A stretch of DNA of 46,230 nucleotides. Source: Thermoplasmata archaeon (GTDB lineage: Archaea > Thermoplasmatota > Thermoplasmata > Lutacidiplasmatales > SKW197). The notes below the pieces were generated by a model. It saw only the letters and a program-made list of their open reading frames with translations, made no database searches and had not been told where the DNA came from. The position numbers were made by a program, and so were the translations under genes. Location: the NCBI GenBank assembly GCA_038874435.1, contig JAVZCK010000016.1:1-46230 (forward strand). The letters run 5' to 3'. Shown here piece after piece: positions 14,675 to 24,683 of the stretch; within the stretch, counting starts at the first letter, position 1; the number at the start of each line of letters is the position of its first letter.

Positions 14675-17600
14675 TGCCTCCAGATATAGTTGTCCCGTTT
14701 GTAGATAGAAAGCAGGAGCTTAAAATTATTCAAGAACTGATTGAAGAGGCAATATCTGGTAGAACTGCTGCACTACTTATAAAAGGAGATGTGGGTATCG
14801 GAAAAACAAGATTGATGGAGCAAACTTTGGAAATCGCTAAAAATAAAAATTTCCAATATGGAGTTGGACACGGAGTAAAGGGTGTTAGGATTCCATTCGT
14901 AACCCTCACCGAATGCTTCTCAGAGCTAGGAATTGAGCATTTGCTTTCACCCCAGAAACCACCAAGAGTGGACTGTGTCTATCTATCTACAGATCGGGGA
15001 CTTCTAATTGCAAAAGTGGAGCGAGAAAATTTTCAAATTAAGCCAGAAATCTTTACGGCAATGCTTGCTTTAGTAAATCGCTTTGTCCAGGACTCAATGA
15101 AACTTATTGACCCAAGTGCAGGTGGTGGACTTGGACGGCTTGAATACGAAGGTTGGTGGATTGTAGTGGAACGCCTCGGCAACCTAAACCTTGTAGCCAT
15201 TCTTTCTGGCAGAGAAACGGAATTCCTAATTGAAGACATGCGAAATGCTCTTTTCAACATCCAAAGAAAGTATGGAAAGATTCTAAAAAATTGGAATGGA
15301 GATGCAGATGCAGTAACAGGCATAGAGGAAGAATTTCGTTATTTAATTACATCTGGCAAATACGATGGGATAGATTACGGAAAAGGGGACTTTGCTGCCC
15401 AGAGAACTACATTGTTTGAAAATGTGACAAGAGGGGTTTGCAGAATTGCCTCTGAAAAACCAATGCTAATTGTCATAGAAAATGTCCAGTGGGCTGACGA
15501 GTCCACTATTTCTATGGTTTCCTATCTTATCCAGAACATCCGAAACTCTAATCTGTTTGTGCTGCTCACCGCAAGAACCGACGAATTTGCTGGAAGTTTC
15601 GCAAATGATGTATTGGGAGACCTTGTGAATGCTGGAAAAATGCAGGAAATAGAGCTCGGAGAACTGTCAAAAGAAAGTGCAGTAGAAATCTTAGAGAGCA
15701 TTGCAAAGGGAATCGGGAAAAATGAGGAAGTTGTGTGTGAAATTCTTTCAGAAACTGGTGGAAACCCGTTATTTCTGATTGAAATTACAATGTACATGAT
15801 TGCAGAACGTGAGATAATCGAGGAAAATGGAAACTGGAAAATCGTGAAAAAGAAGGAACACCGCCTACCTAAAAAGGTGGAGGAGATTTTCAGACGAAAA
15901 CTTGCAGGGCTGGGAGAACTGCGAGAAATTGTAGAATGTGGTTCTGTGATTGGAGAGTCATTTAACCCAGAAATTGTAGCCACGGTGTTCGGAATTGACA
16001 GATTTCAGATGCTCAGAAAATTGCGGAACATAGAACATTCTGGGCTCATCACATTTGTAGGCAACGATTGCGCCTTTGCCCACACACTTGCGAGAGAAGT
16101 GACTTATCAGTCAATTCCACAGCCAATGAGGGCAATGTACCACGAAAAAGTCGCCGAAGCCCTTGAAAAAATTTACAAGGATAGAATTGAGAGCATTTTG
16201 AGCAGGATTGGCTATCACTATTACAAAGCAGGGAATTCTGGTAAAGCATTGCCTTACCTTCTGAAAGGCATCAAAAATGCAGAAACAAAATTTGCAAATG
16301 AAGAAGCCCTACAGTTAATTGGTTATGCAAAAGAACTTTCTGAGAATGATGAAAGTTTGAAGGAAGTATATGTTGGACTTCTTGAAAAAGAGGGAGACAT
16401 TTACCAGATCACTGGCAGATACAAAGAGGCATTACAGGTATATTCCACACTGCTCCAGTTCACCTCAGCTCCTGAGCGAATCTACAGAAAGATTGGGGAA
16501 TGTGCTCATGCCACTGGCAACTATGAGGAAGGGTTAGAGTATATAAAAAAAGGACTGGAAAATGTGGATAAGTCAAACAGGGAATATGGAAGATTGCGGC
16601 TGCTGGAGGGCACAATTCACTACAGGAAAGGAGAGATAGAGGAGGCACAACAAATTTATCTGGAAATACTTGCCGTGTTTGAGGAATTTGGGGCAGAGGA
16701 TCGAGATAGGGCTTTGTTGCTTAACAACCTCGGAAATGTGTATTTTGAAAAAAGAGAGTTGAAGAAAGCCCTGGATTACTACAGATTGAGTTTAGGAATA
16801 AGAGAGAAAATAAACGAGCATCTAACAATTGCTGGTTCCTACAACAACATAGGAATTGTTTACAGATACATGCACGAGTACAGCACAGCTCTTGCCTACT
16901 TCCAGAAGAGTTTGAAGCAAGCTGAAAAGTGTGGGCATCTCTGGGGCATGATTTTCCCATTGGATAACATGGCAGACCTCTACTTCGCAATTGGTGATTT
17001 GGATAATTGTATGCAAACCTACAAAACAGAAATCCAGTATCTTAAAAAGATTGAGAACCTGCACGCGTTAATCAATACTTATGGGAAACTCGCAAAGGCA
17101 TTTGCTAAGCATGAACGATTTAATGAGGCAATGGAATGTCTTGTTGAATCTGGAGGTTATGTGCTGAAAACAAACAATCCCTTGCTTCTTGCTGGACATT
17201 TTCTAGCACATGTGGCGGTTTACAGAGAACAGGAAAAATATGAGAGAGGACTGGAATTTGTGGATAAAGCATTGCTGGAACTGAAAAAGGTAAAGAACGA
17301 CGAACGAGGTAAAATACTACTTTTGAATGCCATTTCAGACAAGAGCGACTTGCTTTGCTCTCTGGGAAGAAAGGCAGAGGCAGAGAAAATTTGCACTACC
17401 ATTTTCAACAACTTTTCAGCAATGGATGTGGCAAAGGCAGCGGGTTATGCTTACATCACCTATGGTAAGATTCTAGCAGACCAAGGAAAAATTGGAGAGG
17501 CAAGAAGCAAGTTTTATCAGGGAGTGGAAGCGTTGATGCTTTATGGTGGAGAATACAGAACTGCATGTGGTTATCTTGCATGGGGAGAGGTAGAAAAAGG

Positions 17601-17712
17601 TGCTGGTAATCGAGAGGAGGCAGATAAACTCATAGACAAAGCGATCAAGATGTTTAGCATGATGAAAATCAAACGAAAAATAGAGGAGGCGAGAAAGCTT
17701 TTGGAAAGTTAG
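14674..17712 (+). CDS. AAA/STAND-type ATPase with sensor-like insert and TPR array
   Basis: A 1012-residue signal-transduction-like ATPase. Walker A is GDVGIGKTR near residue 38 and Walker B is LIVIENVQWADES near residue 267. Between them (about 99-209) is an extra domain starting DCVYLSTDRGLLIAKV and containing GRLEYEGWWIVVERLGNLNL and LVAILSGRE; its strand pattern suggests a longin/roadblock-like alpha-beta fold (inference). A winged-helix-like region near 400-500 and TPR repeats from ~510 to the end follow (for example ALLLNNLGNVYFEKRELKKA). There is no N-terminal DNA-binding domain. ATG 14674 (TGATG) is preferred over GTG 14671. The 3' end overlaps the convergent gene by 44 nt. Confidence 0.85.
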   Translation: MPPDIVVPFVDRKQELKIIQELIEEAISGRTAALLIKGDVGIGKTRLMEQTLEIAKNKNFQYGVGHGVKGVRIPFVTLTECFSELGIEHLLSPQKPPRVDCVYLSTDRGLLIAKVERENFQIKPEIFTAMLALVNRFVQDSMKLIDPSAGGGLGRLEYEGWWIVVERLGNLNLVAILSGRETEFLIEDMRNALFNIQRKYGKILKNWNGDADAVTGIEEEFRYLITSGKYDGIDYGKGDFAAQRTTLFENVTRGVCRIASEKPMLIVIENVQWADESTISMVSYLIQNIRNSNLFVLLTARTDEFAGSFANDVLGDLVNAGKMQEIELGELSKESAVEILESIAKGIGKNEEVVCEILSETGGNPLFLIEITMYMIAEREIIEENGNWKIVKKKEHRLPKKVEEIFRRKLAGLGELREIVECGSVIGESFNPEIVATVFGIDRFQMLRKLRNIEHSGLITFVGNDCAFAHTLAREVTYQSIPQPMRAMYHEKVAEALEKIYKDRIESILSRIGYHYYKAGNSGKALPYLLKGIKNAETKFANEEALQLIGYAKELSENDESLKEVYVGLLEKEGDIYQITGRYKEALQVYSTLLQFTSAPERIYRKIGECAHATGNYEEGLEYIKKGLENVDKSNREYGRLRLLEGTIHYRKGEIEEAQQIYLEILAVFEEFGAEDRDRALLLNNLGNVYFEKRELKKALDYYRLSLGIREKINEHLTIAGSYNNIGIVYRYMHEYSTALAYFQKSLKQAEKCGHLWGMIFPLDNMADLYFAIGDLDNCMQTYKTEIQYLKKIENLHALINTYGKLAKAFAKHERFNEAMECLVESGGYVLKTNNPLLLAGHFLAHVAVYREQEKYERGLEFVDKALLELKKVKNDERGKILLLNAISDKSDLLCSLGRKAEAEKICTTIFNNFSAMDVAKAAGYAYITYGKILADQGKIGEARSKFYQGVEALMLYGGEYRTACGYLAWGEVEKGAGNREEADKLIDKAIKMFSMMKIKRKIEEARKLLES

Positions 17713-20700
17713 CTTTCCTCTTTTTTCGAAGAATGAGAAGTGCAAAGTTGCAAATAACCAGCACAGAAACTTGGACTATGGATAGCTCACTAACTGGACT
17801 TCCTAGGGGATACCAATCACTTGCTCCAGCCCCACCATTAATTGGGTAGGCATTCGCAGTGCCGTTGCCATTGCCATCCCAGTTACTCCAGTAGTTTCCT
17901 TCCAGAGCTGTGTTGTCATACCAGTAGTTACTGCCGACATCGTCGTAGGCTTGGCAATTGCCAGAAACACCTTTGCCTGCACCGTTGTTGCCGATGAAGT
18001 TGTTGTGGTGAATTGTGTTGCTGGTAGAACCAGATGTGATATTCATGCCGTAGTAGGTATTGTTGCAAATCCAGTTGTTGGTTATGTTGTTGTTGCTTGA
18101 TGAATACAAGGAGATGCCATAATAGTTGTCCGAGGCATTGTTGTTTGTGATGTTGTTGTTGCTTGAGGAAGACAAGCGGATGCCATCTATGGAGTTGTCT
18201 GAGGCATTGTTATAGGTTATGATGTTTTTGATAGAGGCCCCCAAGAAGATGCCGAGGTCGTTGTTAGAAGCTGTGTTGTTGGTTATGGTGTTGCTGTCTG
18301 AAAGGTAATCCAAGACGATGCCGTATTTGGTGTTGCTTGAGGCAGTGTTGTTGATTATGGTGTTGTTGCTTGAGTAATACAAGTAGATTCCACTGTCGAA
18401 GTTACCAAAGGCAGTGTTGTCAGTTATGGTGTTATTGCTGGAGCACCACAAGTAGATGCCATTCCATGAGTTGCCCGAGGCAGTGGTGTTGGTTACGGTG
18501 TTGTTGCTAGAGGAACTCAAGAAGATGCCATTGATGTTGTCAGAGGCTGTGTTGTTTTCCAACACTCCGTTCTTTACATTATTTAGTGCAATGCCTGCAC
18601 CATTGGGTTGAGTGTCTGTACTTGTTGCATAATACACATTACAGTTTCTTATCACAAAATACACATCAGTGTTCTCTATCCAGATGCAATAAGTGCCTCC
18701 ATTCGCATCTATTTCCCATCCTTCTATGATGTATGGATCACTCTGAGTGCCAGAGCCACCAACAACACCATTATCTGGAGTAAATTGGCTATTTTCATTT
18801 ATGTGTATCGGTACATGCGGTGTGACCCTTGTTCCACCATTTGCCGCAGTATTTTCATGCCAGATTTTTCCTGCCCTGTAAGCAATCTCGCTTGCGTCCT
18901 TCTGTCCGAGCCAGTTACTCATCTCAAAGTAGAATTTGGAGTTTCCATCAATGCCTGGTAGTGTGTCAAGCCCAACACTGAGCTCAATTTTTCCATCGCT
19001 CAAACCATGAGCAATGTTTGGATTCTGGATTTCCTCTGCCTTAACACCATTCTCCCACTTCCATGCCTTTGCACTGATTACCTGCCCATTCCTCCCTTGT
19101 AACTCAATCAGATAACCATGGGAAATCATTGCTGGATTGAAGGTGTTGATTGTAGAGTTCATCAAATCAATGTAAACTCTTGCCACATCCATGCCCAGAT
19201 TTTCTTTTATCACCACTGGCATAGATGGTCCTGGCTGCACTGGTGGTCTGGCACCAAGCACAGGAATTTCGCAGCCAGCAAGCATTGTGCCATCTACTGC
19301 CATGTAGAAGTAGGCATTGTTTGTTATTGCACTTGCATACTCCAGCAAATCAATGTTTTTATCAGCATCACCAGGCACATCTACACCTTTCTGTACACCC
19401 TGCCAGTCACCAAATGCACCGTCTATAACAATGCCCGAAGGCAGAGAACCAAAGTATGCTTTGCCACCATTGCCCACAATTCTGTAAGGGACATTTGTGT
19501 CCATGCTGGAAACTGCAAACGCATACGCATTACCATCACTCAAGCTCTTCGCCTTGCATCTCACAGTAAGTTCTTCGTTCACTCCCAAATCTTTCTTCGG
19601 CAAATCCAGATTTGCATTCTCCACGCTCAAACTCTCCACATGCACCGCCTTGCCCTTTGCAACCAATCGCAACTCTAGCACATCCTCGTCTGCATTCACC
19701 ACATCACTGCCAATAAAATTCTGGTAAACCACCAAACTTCCTTCTGTTTTGCTCACTAGGGCCATGCCCCGTTTCTCTGCATAAGCACTGCTCTCATAAT
19801 GCCGCATCAGCACCAAACTCACTGGGTTCTTCAAGCCAGCAATTTTGGCATAGCCCTCAACAATGTTTGTGCTCTTTTCAACTCTTACCTCGCCAGCATT
19901 CTCCCAAGCACTGTAATTCAATTCTGGCTTCGAGGAAGCACTCTGCTCAATGAATCTTGAGGCAACGGCAGAGCGGATTTCACCCGCATAACCAGAAACT
20001 TCAATCTTCGCATCTGCACCCAGATTCTCTATTCTGTAGCCAGTGTTGGCATTTGCATCTGTATCTACAAAAATTATCAAAGCATCGTAGCCATTGTTAG
20101 CACCATTGAACAAACTGCCAGATACTTTAGCATAGAAGTAAACTCTATCGCTTTCATAGTAAACACTGTATTCGTTCAGGTTTATATCTGGATCTACAGC
20201 AACACTTGTATCTGCATAACTTGTTATTCCTTGCCAGTCATCAATTTTACCATCTACCTTTATTTTTGTCTGTGGCTGGAGTGCATACCAAACTATTAAT
20301 AAAGAGGCAATCAACAGAACAACACTAATGAAAACACCAACTATCATATTTTTTTTAGTTGTTTTCTCTTTTCTCTTTTGATATCTAACCCCATTGATAA
20401 AGCTCTCTTCTTTGTTTTTTGTTCTTCGCTGCTCTAACTTCGTTTCTTTGCCCTCAACTTTCTGGGGCTCTACACCTACTCTCTTTTGTTCCTTAGGTTC
20501 CTTTTCTACATCTTCTAAAATCTCCTTTATTATACTGTCAAGGGTTTCTACTTTATTGGGTTCGACATTATCTATTCTATTAGGAGTGAGAAATGCTCCA
20601 CAAGATGGACAAAAGGTCTGGCTCTCATCCACTCGCTTGCCGCATTTCGCACATCTTACAAAAACCTTCACCCCAACATGGGTATAATCCCCAATCTTCA

Positions 20701-21169
20701 TTAACTTCACATACTCTAATAACAAAGCTCTCTCTTTCTCCTTAAATATCTTCGGAGGAGCATAAATAAGAAATACTGAATCATGTAGAGATACAAAATC
20801 AGCCATTGCTTTCACAAATTCAAGGAGTTTATCAAAATCGTTCCTAGACATAAGAAGAGAGATAGCATCAACCACAACAACGGACTTCTTGTGATTTTTA
20901 ACAAACTCTAGAATTGTTTGAGTAACTTCAAATTCCAATCTCCTTGGATCCAGGGTTTTGTGTTTCTCAGTGGGAGATGTGGTGAGCCAGTATCCCTCTT
21001 CCTTCCTCAACCATGGAAACTCTTCAATCAACAGGTCTGGGTTCCGCTTTGTAATATAAATTAATTTAAAGCCCCTAGAAACTATCTTTTCTGCCACTAA
21101 ATAAACTGTACTCTCTGTCGTGCTCATGTATCCTTTACCAACGTCCACAGAGATTTCTTCAGGGGGCAA
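17669..21169 (-). CDS. Giant membrane protein: DUF835 - zinc ribbon - TM - CBM9-like domains - parallel beta-helix - TM
   Basis: A 1166-residue protein. In order: a DUF835-type domain (~5-165: GFKLIYITKRNPD, SVVVVDAISLL), a zinc ribbon (~171-195: RCAKCGKRV, FCPSCGAFL), a charged linker, one TM helix (~273-296), two related beta domains opening with DGKIDDWQG (~308) and DGAFGDWQG (~583) that resemble CBM9/DOMON-like modules, a NosD-like right-handed beta-helix (~780-1095) built from NNTITNNTASNN-type turns, and a final TM helix (~1130-1150) with RKKRK behind it. DUF835 would be cytoplasmic and the beta-helix outside. The start is TTG at 21169, supported by GGAGGT seven nt upstream and a strong TATA box. 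Possibly a surface receptor. Confidence 0.85.
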   Translation of the reverse strand: MPPEEISVDVGKGYMSTTESTVYLVAEKIVSRGFKLIYITKRNPDLLIEEFPWLRKEEGYWLTTSPTEKHKTLDPRRLEFEVTQTILEFVKNHKKSVVVVDAISLLMSRNDFDKLLEFVKAMADFVSLHDSVFLIYAPPKIFKEKERALLLEYVKLMKIGDYTHVGVKVFVRCAKCGKRVDESQTFCPSCGAFLTPNRIDNVEPNKVETLDSIIKEILEDVEKEPKEQKRVGVEPQKVEGKETKLEQRRTKNKEESFINGVRYQKRKEKTTKKNMIVGVFISVVLLIASLLIVWYALQPQTKIKVDGKIDDWQGITSYADTSVAVDPDINLNEYSVYYESDRVYFYAKVSGSLFNGANNGYDALIIFVDTDANANTGYRIENLGADAKIEVSGYAGEIRSAVASRFIEQSASSKPELNYSAWENAGEVRVEKSTNIVEGYAKIAGLKNPVSLVLMRHYESSAYAEKRGMALVSKTEGSLVVYQNFIGSDVVNADEDVLELRLVAKGKAVHVESLSVENANLDLPKKDLGVNEELTVRCKAKSLSDGNAYAFAVSSMDTNVPYRIVGNGGKAYFGSLPSGIVIDGAFGDWQGVQKGVDVPGDADKNIDLLEYASAITNNAYFYMAVDGTMLAGCEIPVLGARPPVQPGPSMPVVIKENLGMDVARVYIDLMNSTINTFNPAMISHGYLIELQGRNGQVISAKAWKWENGVKAEEIQNPNIAHGLSDGKIELSVGLDTLPGIDGNSKFYFEMSNWLGQKDASEIAYRAGKIWHENTAANGGTRVTPHVPIHINENSQFTPDNGVVGGSGTQSDPYIIEGWEIDANGGTYCIWIENTDVYFVIRNCNVYYATSTDTQPNGAGIALNNVKNGVLENNTASDNINGIFLSSSSNNTVTNTTASGNSWNGIYLWCSSNNTITDNTAFGNFDSGIYLYYSSNNTIINNTASSNTKYGIVLDYLSDSNTITNNTASNNDLGIFLGASIKNIITYNNASDNSIDGIRLSSSSNNNITNNNASDNYYGISLYSSSNNNITNNWICNNTYYGMNITSGSTSNTIHHNNFIGNNGAGKGVSGNCQAYDDVGSNYWYDNTALEGNYWSNWDGNGNGTANAYPINGGAGASDWYPLGSPVSELSIVQVSVLVICNFALLILRKKRKANFPKAFSPPLFFV
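17990..18560 (-). repeat. Coding tandem repeats of the beta-helix domain
   Basis: Imperfect ~66-72 nt direct repeats encode successive beta-helix turns of about 22-24 residues with the recurring core SSNNTITNNTAS. The regularity is due to protein structure. Such DNA can expand or contract by recombination, which would alter the length of the exposed domain. Confidence 0.7.
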
Positions 21170-21204
21170 TTTATTACCTCCTAGTCTTGTTTCGTCAGGT
21201 AAAA

Positions 21205-21216
21205 CTTATATATAAT
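21205..21216 (-). promoter_or_regulatory. Putative TATA box of the DUF835 surface protein
   Basis: Minus strand ATTATATATAAG lies about 40 nt upstream of the TTG start, followed by the ribosome binding site AGGAGGT at about 21177-21183. Both support the unusual start codon. Confidence 0.6.
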
Positions 21217-21271
21217 TCCTTCTTAATCGTCAAAAATTCGTACCTGGACTCGCCTATTTTTACTGGTTTTT

Positions 21272-21805
21272 CTAAACCTTCCTGTCAAAGTACGGGCTCT
21301 TCGCTGTTGCACTCACTGGAAAACCAATTATCATCGTCGCATCCAGCATTTTTTCCGCTTTTGCAACCGCTCCAACGGTGTACATTACCCTTGAATCCAG
21401 ACCAAAAATGGCAGCGTTCTTTGCCACGGAACCCAGCGCAATGCCCAGGTCAATCAACTTGAAAGCACAGTTTGGGCCCTCAAACTCACCACTTTTCCTT
21501 CCAAACTCGTCAAAGCCCTTGCAGCCGAGCCCGCAAGCCATACAATCAAAACCCATTGCTTTGTGCGGTTTTATCCCTATGAGAAGGACAGCATCCGATT
21601 GCTCTACATTTTTACCGTCTCTTTCATAACGCTTTTTTCCTGTTTTCTCAGCCATTGCAAACATTGCCCTTGCAAGCTTCCCTTTCTCCTCACCTGCTAG
21701 AACCTTCATCACGAGGGAATCCTCACCACGCCCTTTCGGTGCAGTCTGGGCAGTCACCATCAAATACTCAGCCAACCGTTTCACATACTCCTCGAGTTCA
21801 CTCAT
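21272..21805 (-). CDS. DUF2148 ferredoxin-domain protein
   Basis: A 177-residue protein matching what I know of DUF2148. It has an N-terminal helical part with TAPKGRGEDSL, a central DCMACGLGCKGF cluster-binding motif (CX2CX3C) with a further Cys in GPNCAFK, and a C-terminal nitroreductase-like pattern IGFPVSATAKSPYFDR. The function of the family is not established; the Cys motif suggests an iron-sulfur cluster. Its first 8 nt overlap the end of leuS, so the two are co-translated, but no functional tie to leucyl-tRNA formation is known to me. Confidence 0.88.
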   Translation of the reverse strand: MSELEEYVKRLAEYLMVTAQTAPKGRGEDSLVMKVLAGEEKGKLARAMFAMAEKTGKKRYERDGKNVEQSDAVLLIGIKPHKAMGFDCMACGLGCKGFDEFGRKSGEFEGPNCAFKLIDLGIALGSVAKNAAIFGLDSRVMYTVGAVAKAEKMLDATMIIGFPVSATAKSPYFDRKV

Positions 21806-24683
21806 TTTTCACCACCACCTGAATACCTGGTTTGAAAGGCATCGCCACCTGTGCCTTCTTTTCTGCTGGATGGGCATCAGCATTTTTTACCTCTACCTCT
21901 ACACCAAACTCCCCAGCAAGAAATTCCCTTGCCTCCTGCAGGAACTGATATTCATCAAAGAATATGTATTTCTCACCCTTCTTTTTTATCTCTTCCAAAA
22001 GTTTCGGCACTGTTTTCTGGATTTCTTTTGCATGCTGCTTTAATGTAGGTTTTTCCATCAATTCCTTCATTATCTGGCTCCTCTCCTTTGAGATGTTCAT
22101 TGCTATTTCCTTCGCAAGTTCCTGCTTCCATTTTGCAGCCACATAAAGCTCTATTTTTTCTGGCTTGCCCTTAACAAGTTTCAGAATGTTTCTTATGTCC
22201 TCCACCAAGGCCTGAAGAAACTCCTCCTTTCTTTCTGCTTCCTCGCTCTGTTTGTAGCTTTCTGGTGCGGGCAAGGGCTCCGAAGAGATTAAAGTGCTGT
22301 TCTCAAGATGCCAGATTTCCTCGCAGATGTTTGGCACAAAAGGTGCAAGGCATTTGAGATAATCCATGTAGATTTTTTGTGCCAGCTTGCTTTTTCCACC
22401 TCGCTTTATATACCATCGCAGGTCATTGTAAAACTCGAAGAAGAGCACATTCGCAGATTCTCGCAATGCAAATTTTTCCATGTATTGATGAGCTAAAACC
22501 AGCGTTTTTGCAAACCTGCTTTCTAACCAGGTCTCGAGATGCCCCTTGAGTTCACTCTCAAATTTTGCCAGTTCCTCATATTGCGCGTAAATTTTCTCCA
22601 CCCTGTTTTTGTAGGTGAGTACCGTTTCCTCATCCCATTCCAGGTCTGCATCTGGAGAGGCAGCATGTGCGTAGTAAAGGCGGAGGGCATCAACGCCAAA
22701 CTTCTCAGCAATTCTGGGAATTGCCACCATTCCACCCTTCGACTTTGAAATTTTCTCGCCGGATTTCATTGTGAGATGCCAGTTTACAAAAATCCCTCTG
22801 GGCCAGTGTTTCTCACTGAGAATTGCCACATGGTTCATCAGGAATACAGGGAAATGCACTGTCTTATGTTCTTTGCCACCCAGATTAATGTCAAGCGGAT
22901 ACCAGTATTCAAAGTCCTCTCTGATTTTTTCCTGGATTTCTTTAATTTCTGCGTTTCCTTCACCTTTGTCAAGGAAAACATAGTCAAAGAATGCAGAATT
23001 CATTTGCTCTGGCTTCAGCAACCCCTCGTTCACATACTTTGAAATTATGTAGAATGCGGGATAAAGCGTAGAATCTGAAATCGGCTCAATTATCCAGCCC
23101 GCTTTGTACGGGAATTCGGTGCCAAGCCATCTCCCCTTTCTGATGCATGCCCTGTCGCTGTACCAGTCAATCACTTTCTTTATTTCATCGTGATAAGTTT
23201 GAGGGTAGAGTGCCATTTTCTCAGAATGGCTCTTGGATTTTTCCTTGAGTTCTGGGTCGCTGTACTTTATGAACCATTGGTCTGGCACAACTGAGATTAT
23301 TACACGAGTGCCGCATCTGCACACAACCTCCTCAGAGAACTCATACATCTTGTCTGCCACGCCTTGTGCAACAAAATCTTCCTTAATCCTGTCCTTCACC
23401 TCGGAAATCTTTTTTCCTGCATAAGCACCGCAAATCTGCTTCAACCTGCCATTGTGAAACTCCTTTTTATAAACAATGGTTGTTGCCTCATCCAGCTTTG
23501 CTCTATCCTTTGTGTCCTTTATTCCGAGCTGGGTGCAAATATCCACTGCTGACATTCCTCTATCAGGAAAATGGTCAATTGCGGGCTTGACAGGGGCACG
23601 GGTTTCCATTGGATTATCCTCTTCCACAACTTCTATCAACGAAATTGGCTTGATTTTAGCAATCTCCTCCTTACTTAATCCGTATTTCTCTGCGTTCTCC
23701 TTCAGTTCGAGAAGGGCTGCCCAGTCATATGGTGCATGGGCAGGAACAGACATCACAACACCAGTTGCCACATTCCCATCGACAAATTCCCCAGGCAAGA
23801 TAGGAATTTCACGATTGACAACAGGAGCAATACATTGCTTTCCAAGCATTTCCTTTACATCTATCTCGCCCAGAATTTTCCCGTTTTTCTGGTGCAGAAG
23901 TTTCTTTGCTGCTTCCTCGCTGACGATGTATTTCTCGCCTCCTAATTCCAGAAGCACATACTTTATGTTCGGGTTGAGCCAGATATTCGTAACACCAAAA
24001 ATTGTTTCAGGGCGGAGTGTTGCAGCAGGGAGATAGTAATCACCGTATTTAAATTTGAGAAGCGTAAACTCCAGAATTTCTGCATTGCCACCTCTGGAAA
24101 TGTCTGTCTCAGATGGGTCAACAGCCACAGGACCACAATTTGGGCAGAGCGGTGCATGGTGTTCCTTCTTAACTAACAGTCCTTTTTCCATCAATTTTTC
24201 AAATTGCCAGGTTATGAATTTTTTGTATTCAGGGGAAATTGTGATGAGGGTTCTGCTCCAATCTATCAGAAATCCAAATTGCTTCCACATTGATATGTAG
24301 ATTTTCATTAATTCATAGGATGCGGTTTCTGGTTCTCTCATCCGCTCAATTGTTGCATCGTCCAAACCAAGTTCTTTCAATTGCGAGAGAGTAATCGGGT
24401 CATTGGTCTCAACTTTCTTTGCAAATGCAACTGCAGGAATGCCTGAGGCATGCACACCTGCTGGGAAAAGCACATCGTAGCCAAGCATTCTCTTCCATCT
24501 TGTAATTATGTCTGAATACGCAAATCCACGCATGTGCCCTGCATGGAGGATGCCTGATGAGCCAGGATAGGCAAAAATCAGGAAAAACTTCTTTCCATTT
24601 CTTTTTTCTGCCTTCCAGATACCTGATTCTTCCCATATCTTTGCCCATTTCTGTTCAACCTCAACATGGTTGTAAGCGGACAT
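21798..24683 (-). CDS. leuS: Leucyl-tRNA synthetase (archaeal/eukaryotic type)
   Basis: A 961-residue class I synthetase, the full archaeal length. HIGH-type motif HAGHMRGF is at 47-54 and the KMSKS-type loop KISKSKGG is near 648. The CP1 editing domain lies between them (TLRPETIFGVTNIW, GVVMSVPAHAPYDWAAL, the latter with the Asp that positions mischarged amino acid). The archaeal C-terminal extension is present. It charges tRNA-Leu in the cytoplasm. It heads a two-gene unit with the DUF2148 gene. No break or intein is seen. Confidence 0.97.
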   Translation of the reverse strand: MSAYNHVEVEQKWAKIWEESGIWKAEKRNGKKFFLIFAYPGSSGILHAGHMRGFAYSDIITRWKRMLGYDVLFPAGVHASGIPAVAFAKKVETNDPITLSQLKELGLDDATIERMREPETASYELMKIYISMWKQFGFLIDWSRTLITISPEYKKFITWQFEKLMEKGLLVKKEHHAPLCPNCGPVAVDPSETDISRGGNAEILEFTLLKFKYGDYYLPAATLRPETIFGVTNIWLNPNIKYVLLELGGEKYIVSEEAAKKLLHQKNGKILGEIDVKEMLGKQCIAPVVNREIPILPGEFVDGNVATGVVMSVPAHAPYDWAALLELKENAEKYGLSKEEIAKIKPISLIEVVEEDNPMETRAPVKPAIDHFPDRGMSAVDICTQLGIKDTKDRAKLDEATTIVYKKEFHNGRLKQICGAYAGKKISEVKDRIKEDFVAQGVADKMYEFSEEVVCRCGTRVIISVVPDQWFIKYSDPELKEKSKSHSEKMALYPQTYHDEIKKVIDWYSDRACIRKGRWLGTEFPYKAGWIIEPISDSTLYPAFYIISKYVNEGLLKPEQMNSAFFDYVFLDKGEGNAEIKEIQEKIREDFEYWYPLDINLGGKEHKTVHFPVFLMNHVAILSEKHWPRGIFVNWHLTMKSGEKISKSKGGMVAIPRIAEKFGVDALRLYYAHAASPDADLEWDEETVLTYKNRVEKIYAQYEELAKFESELKGHLETWLESRFAKTLVLAHQYMEKFALRESANVLFFEFYNDLRWYIKRGGKSKLAQKIYMDYLKCLAPFVPNICEEIWHLENSTLISSEPLPAPESYKQSEEAERKEEFLQALVEDIRNILKLVKGKPEKIELYVAAKWKQELAKEIAMNISKERSQIMKELMEKPTLKQHAKEIQKTVPKLLEEIKKKGEKYIFFDEYQFLQEAREFLAGEFGVEVEVKNADAHPAEKKAQVAMPFKPGIQVVVKNE

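Noticed and set aside
17990-18560. CRISPR-like repeats
   Set aside because: The repeats are in frame, imperfect and encode beta-helix turns. There are no constant repeats with unique spacers, and no cas genes are present.
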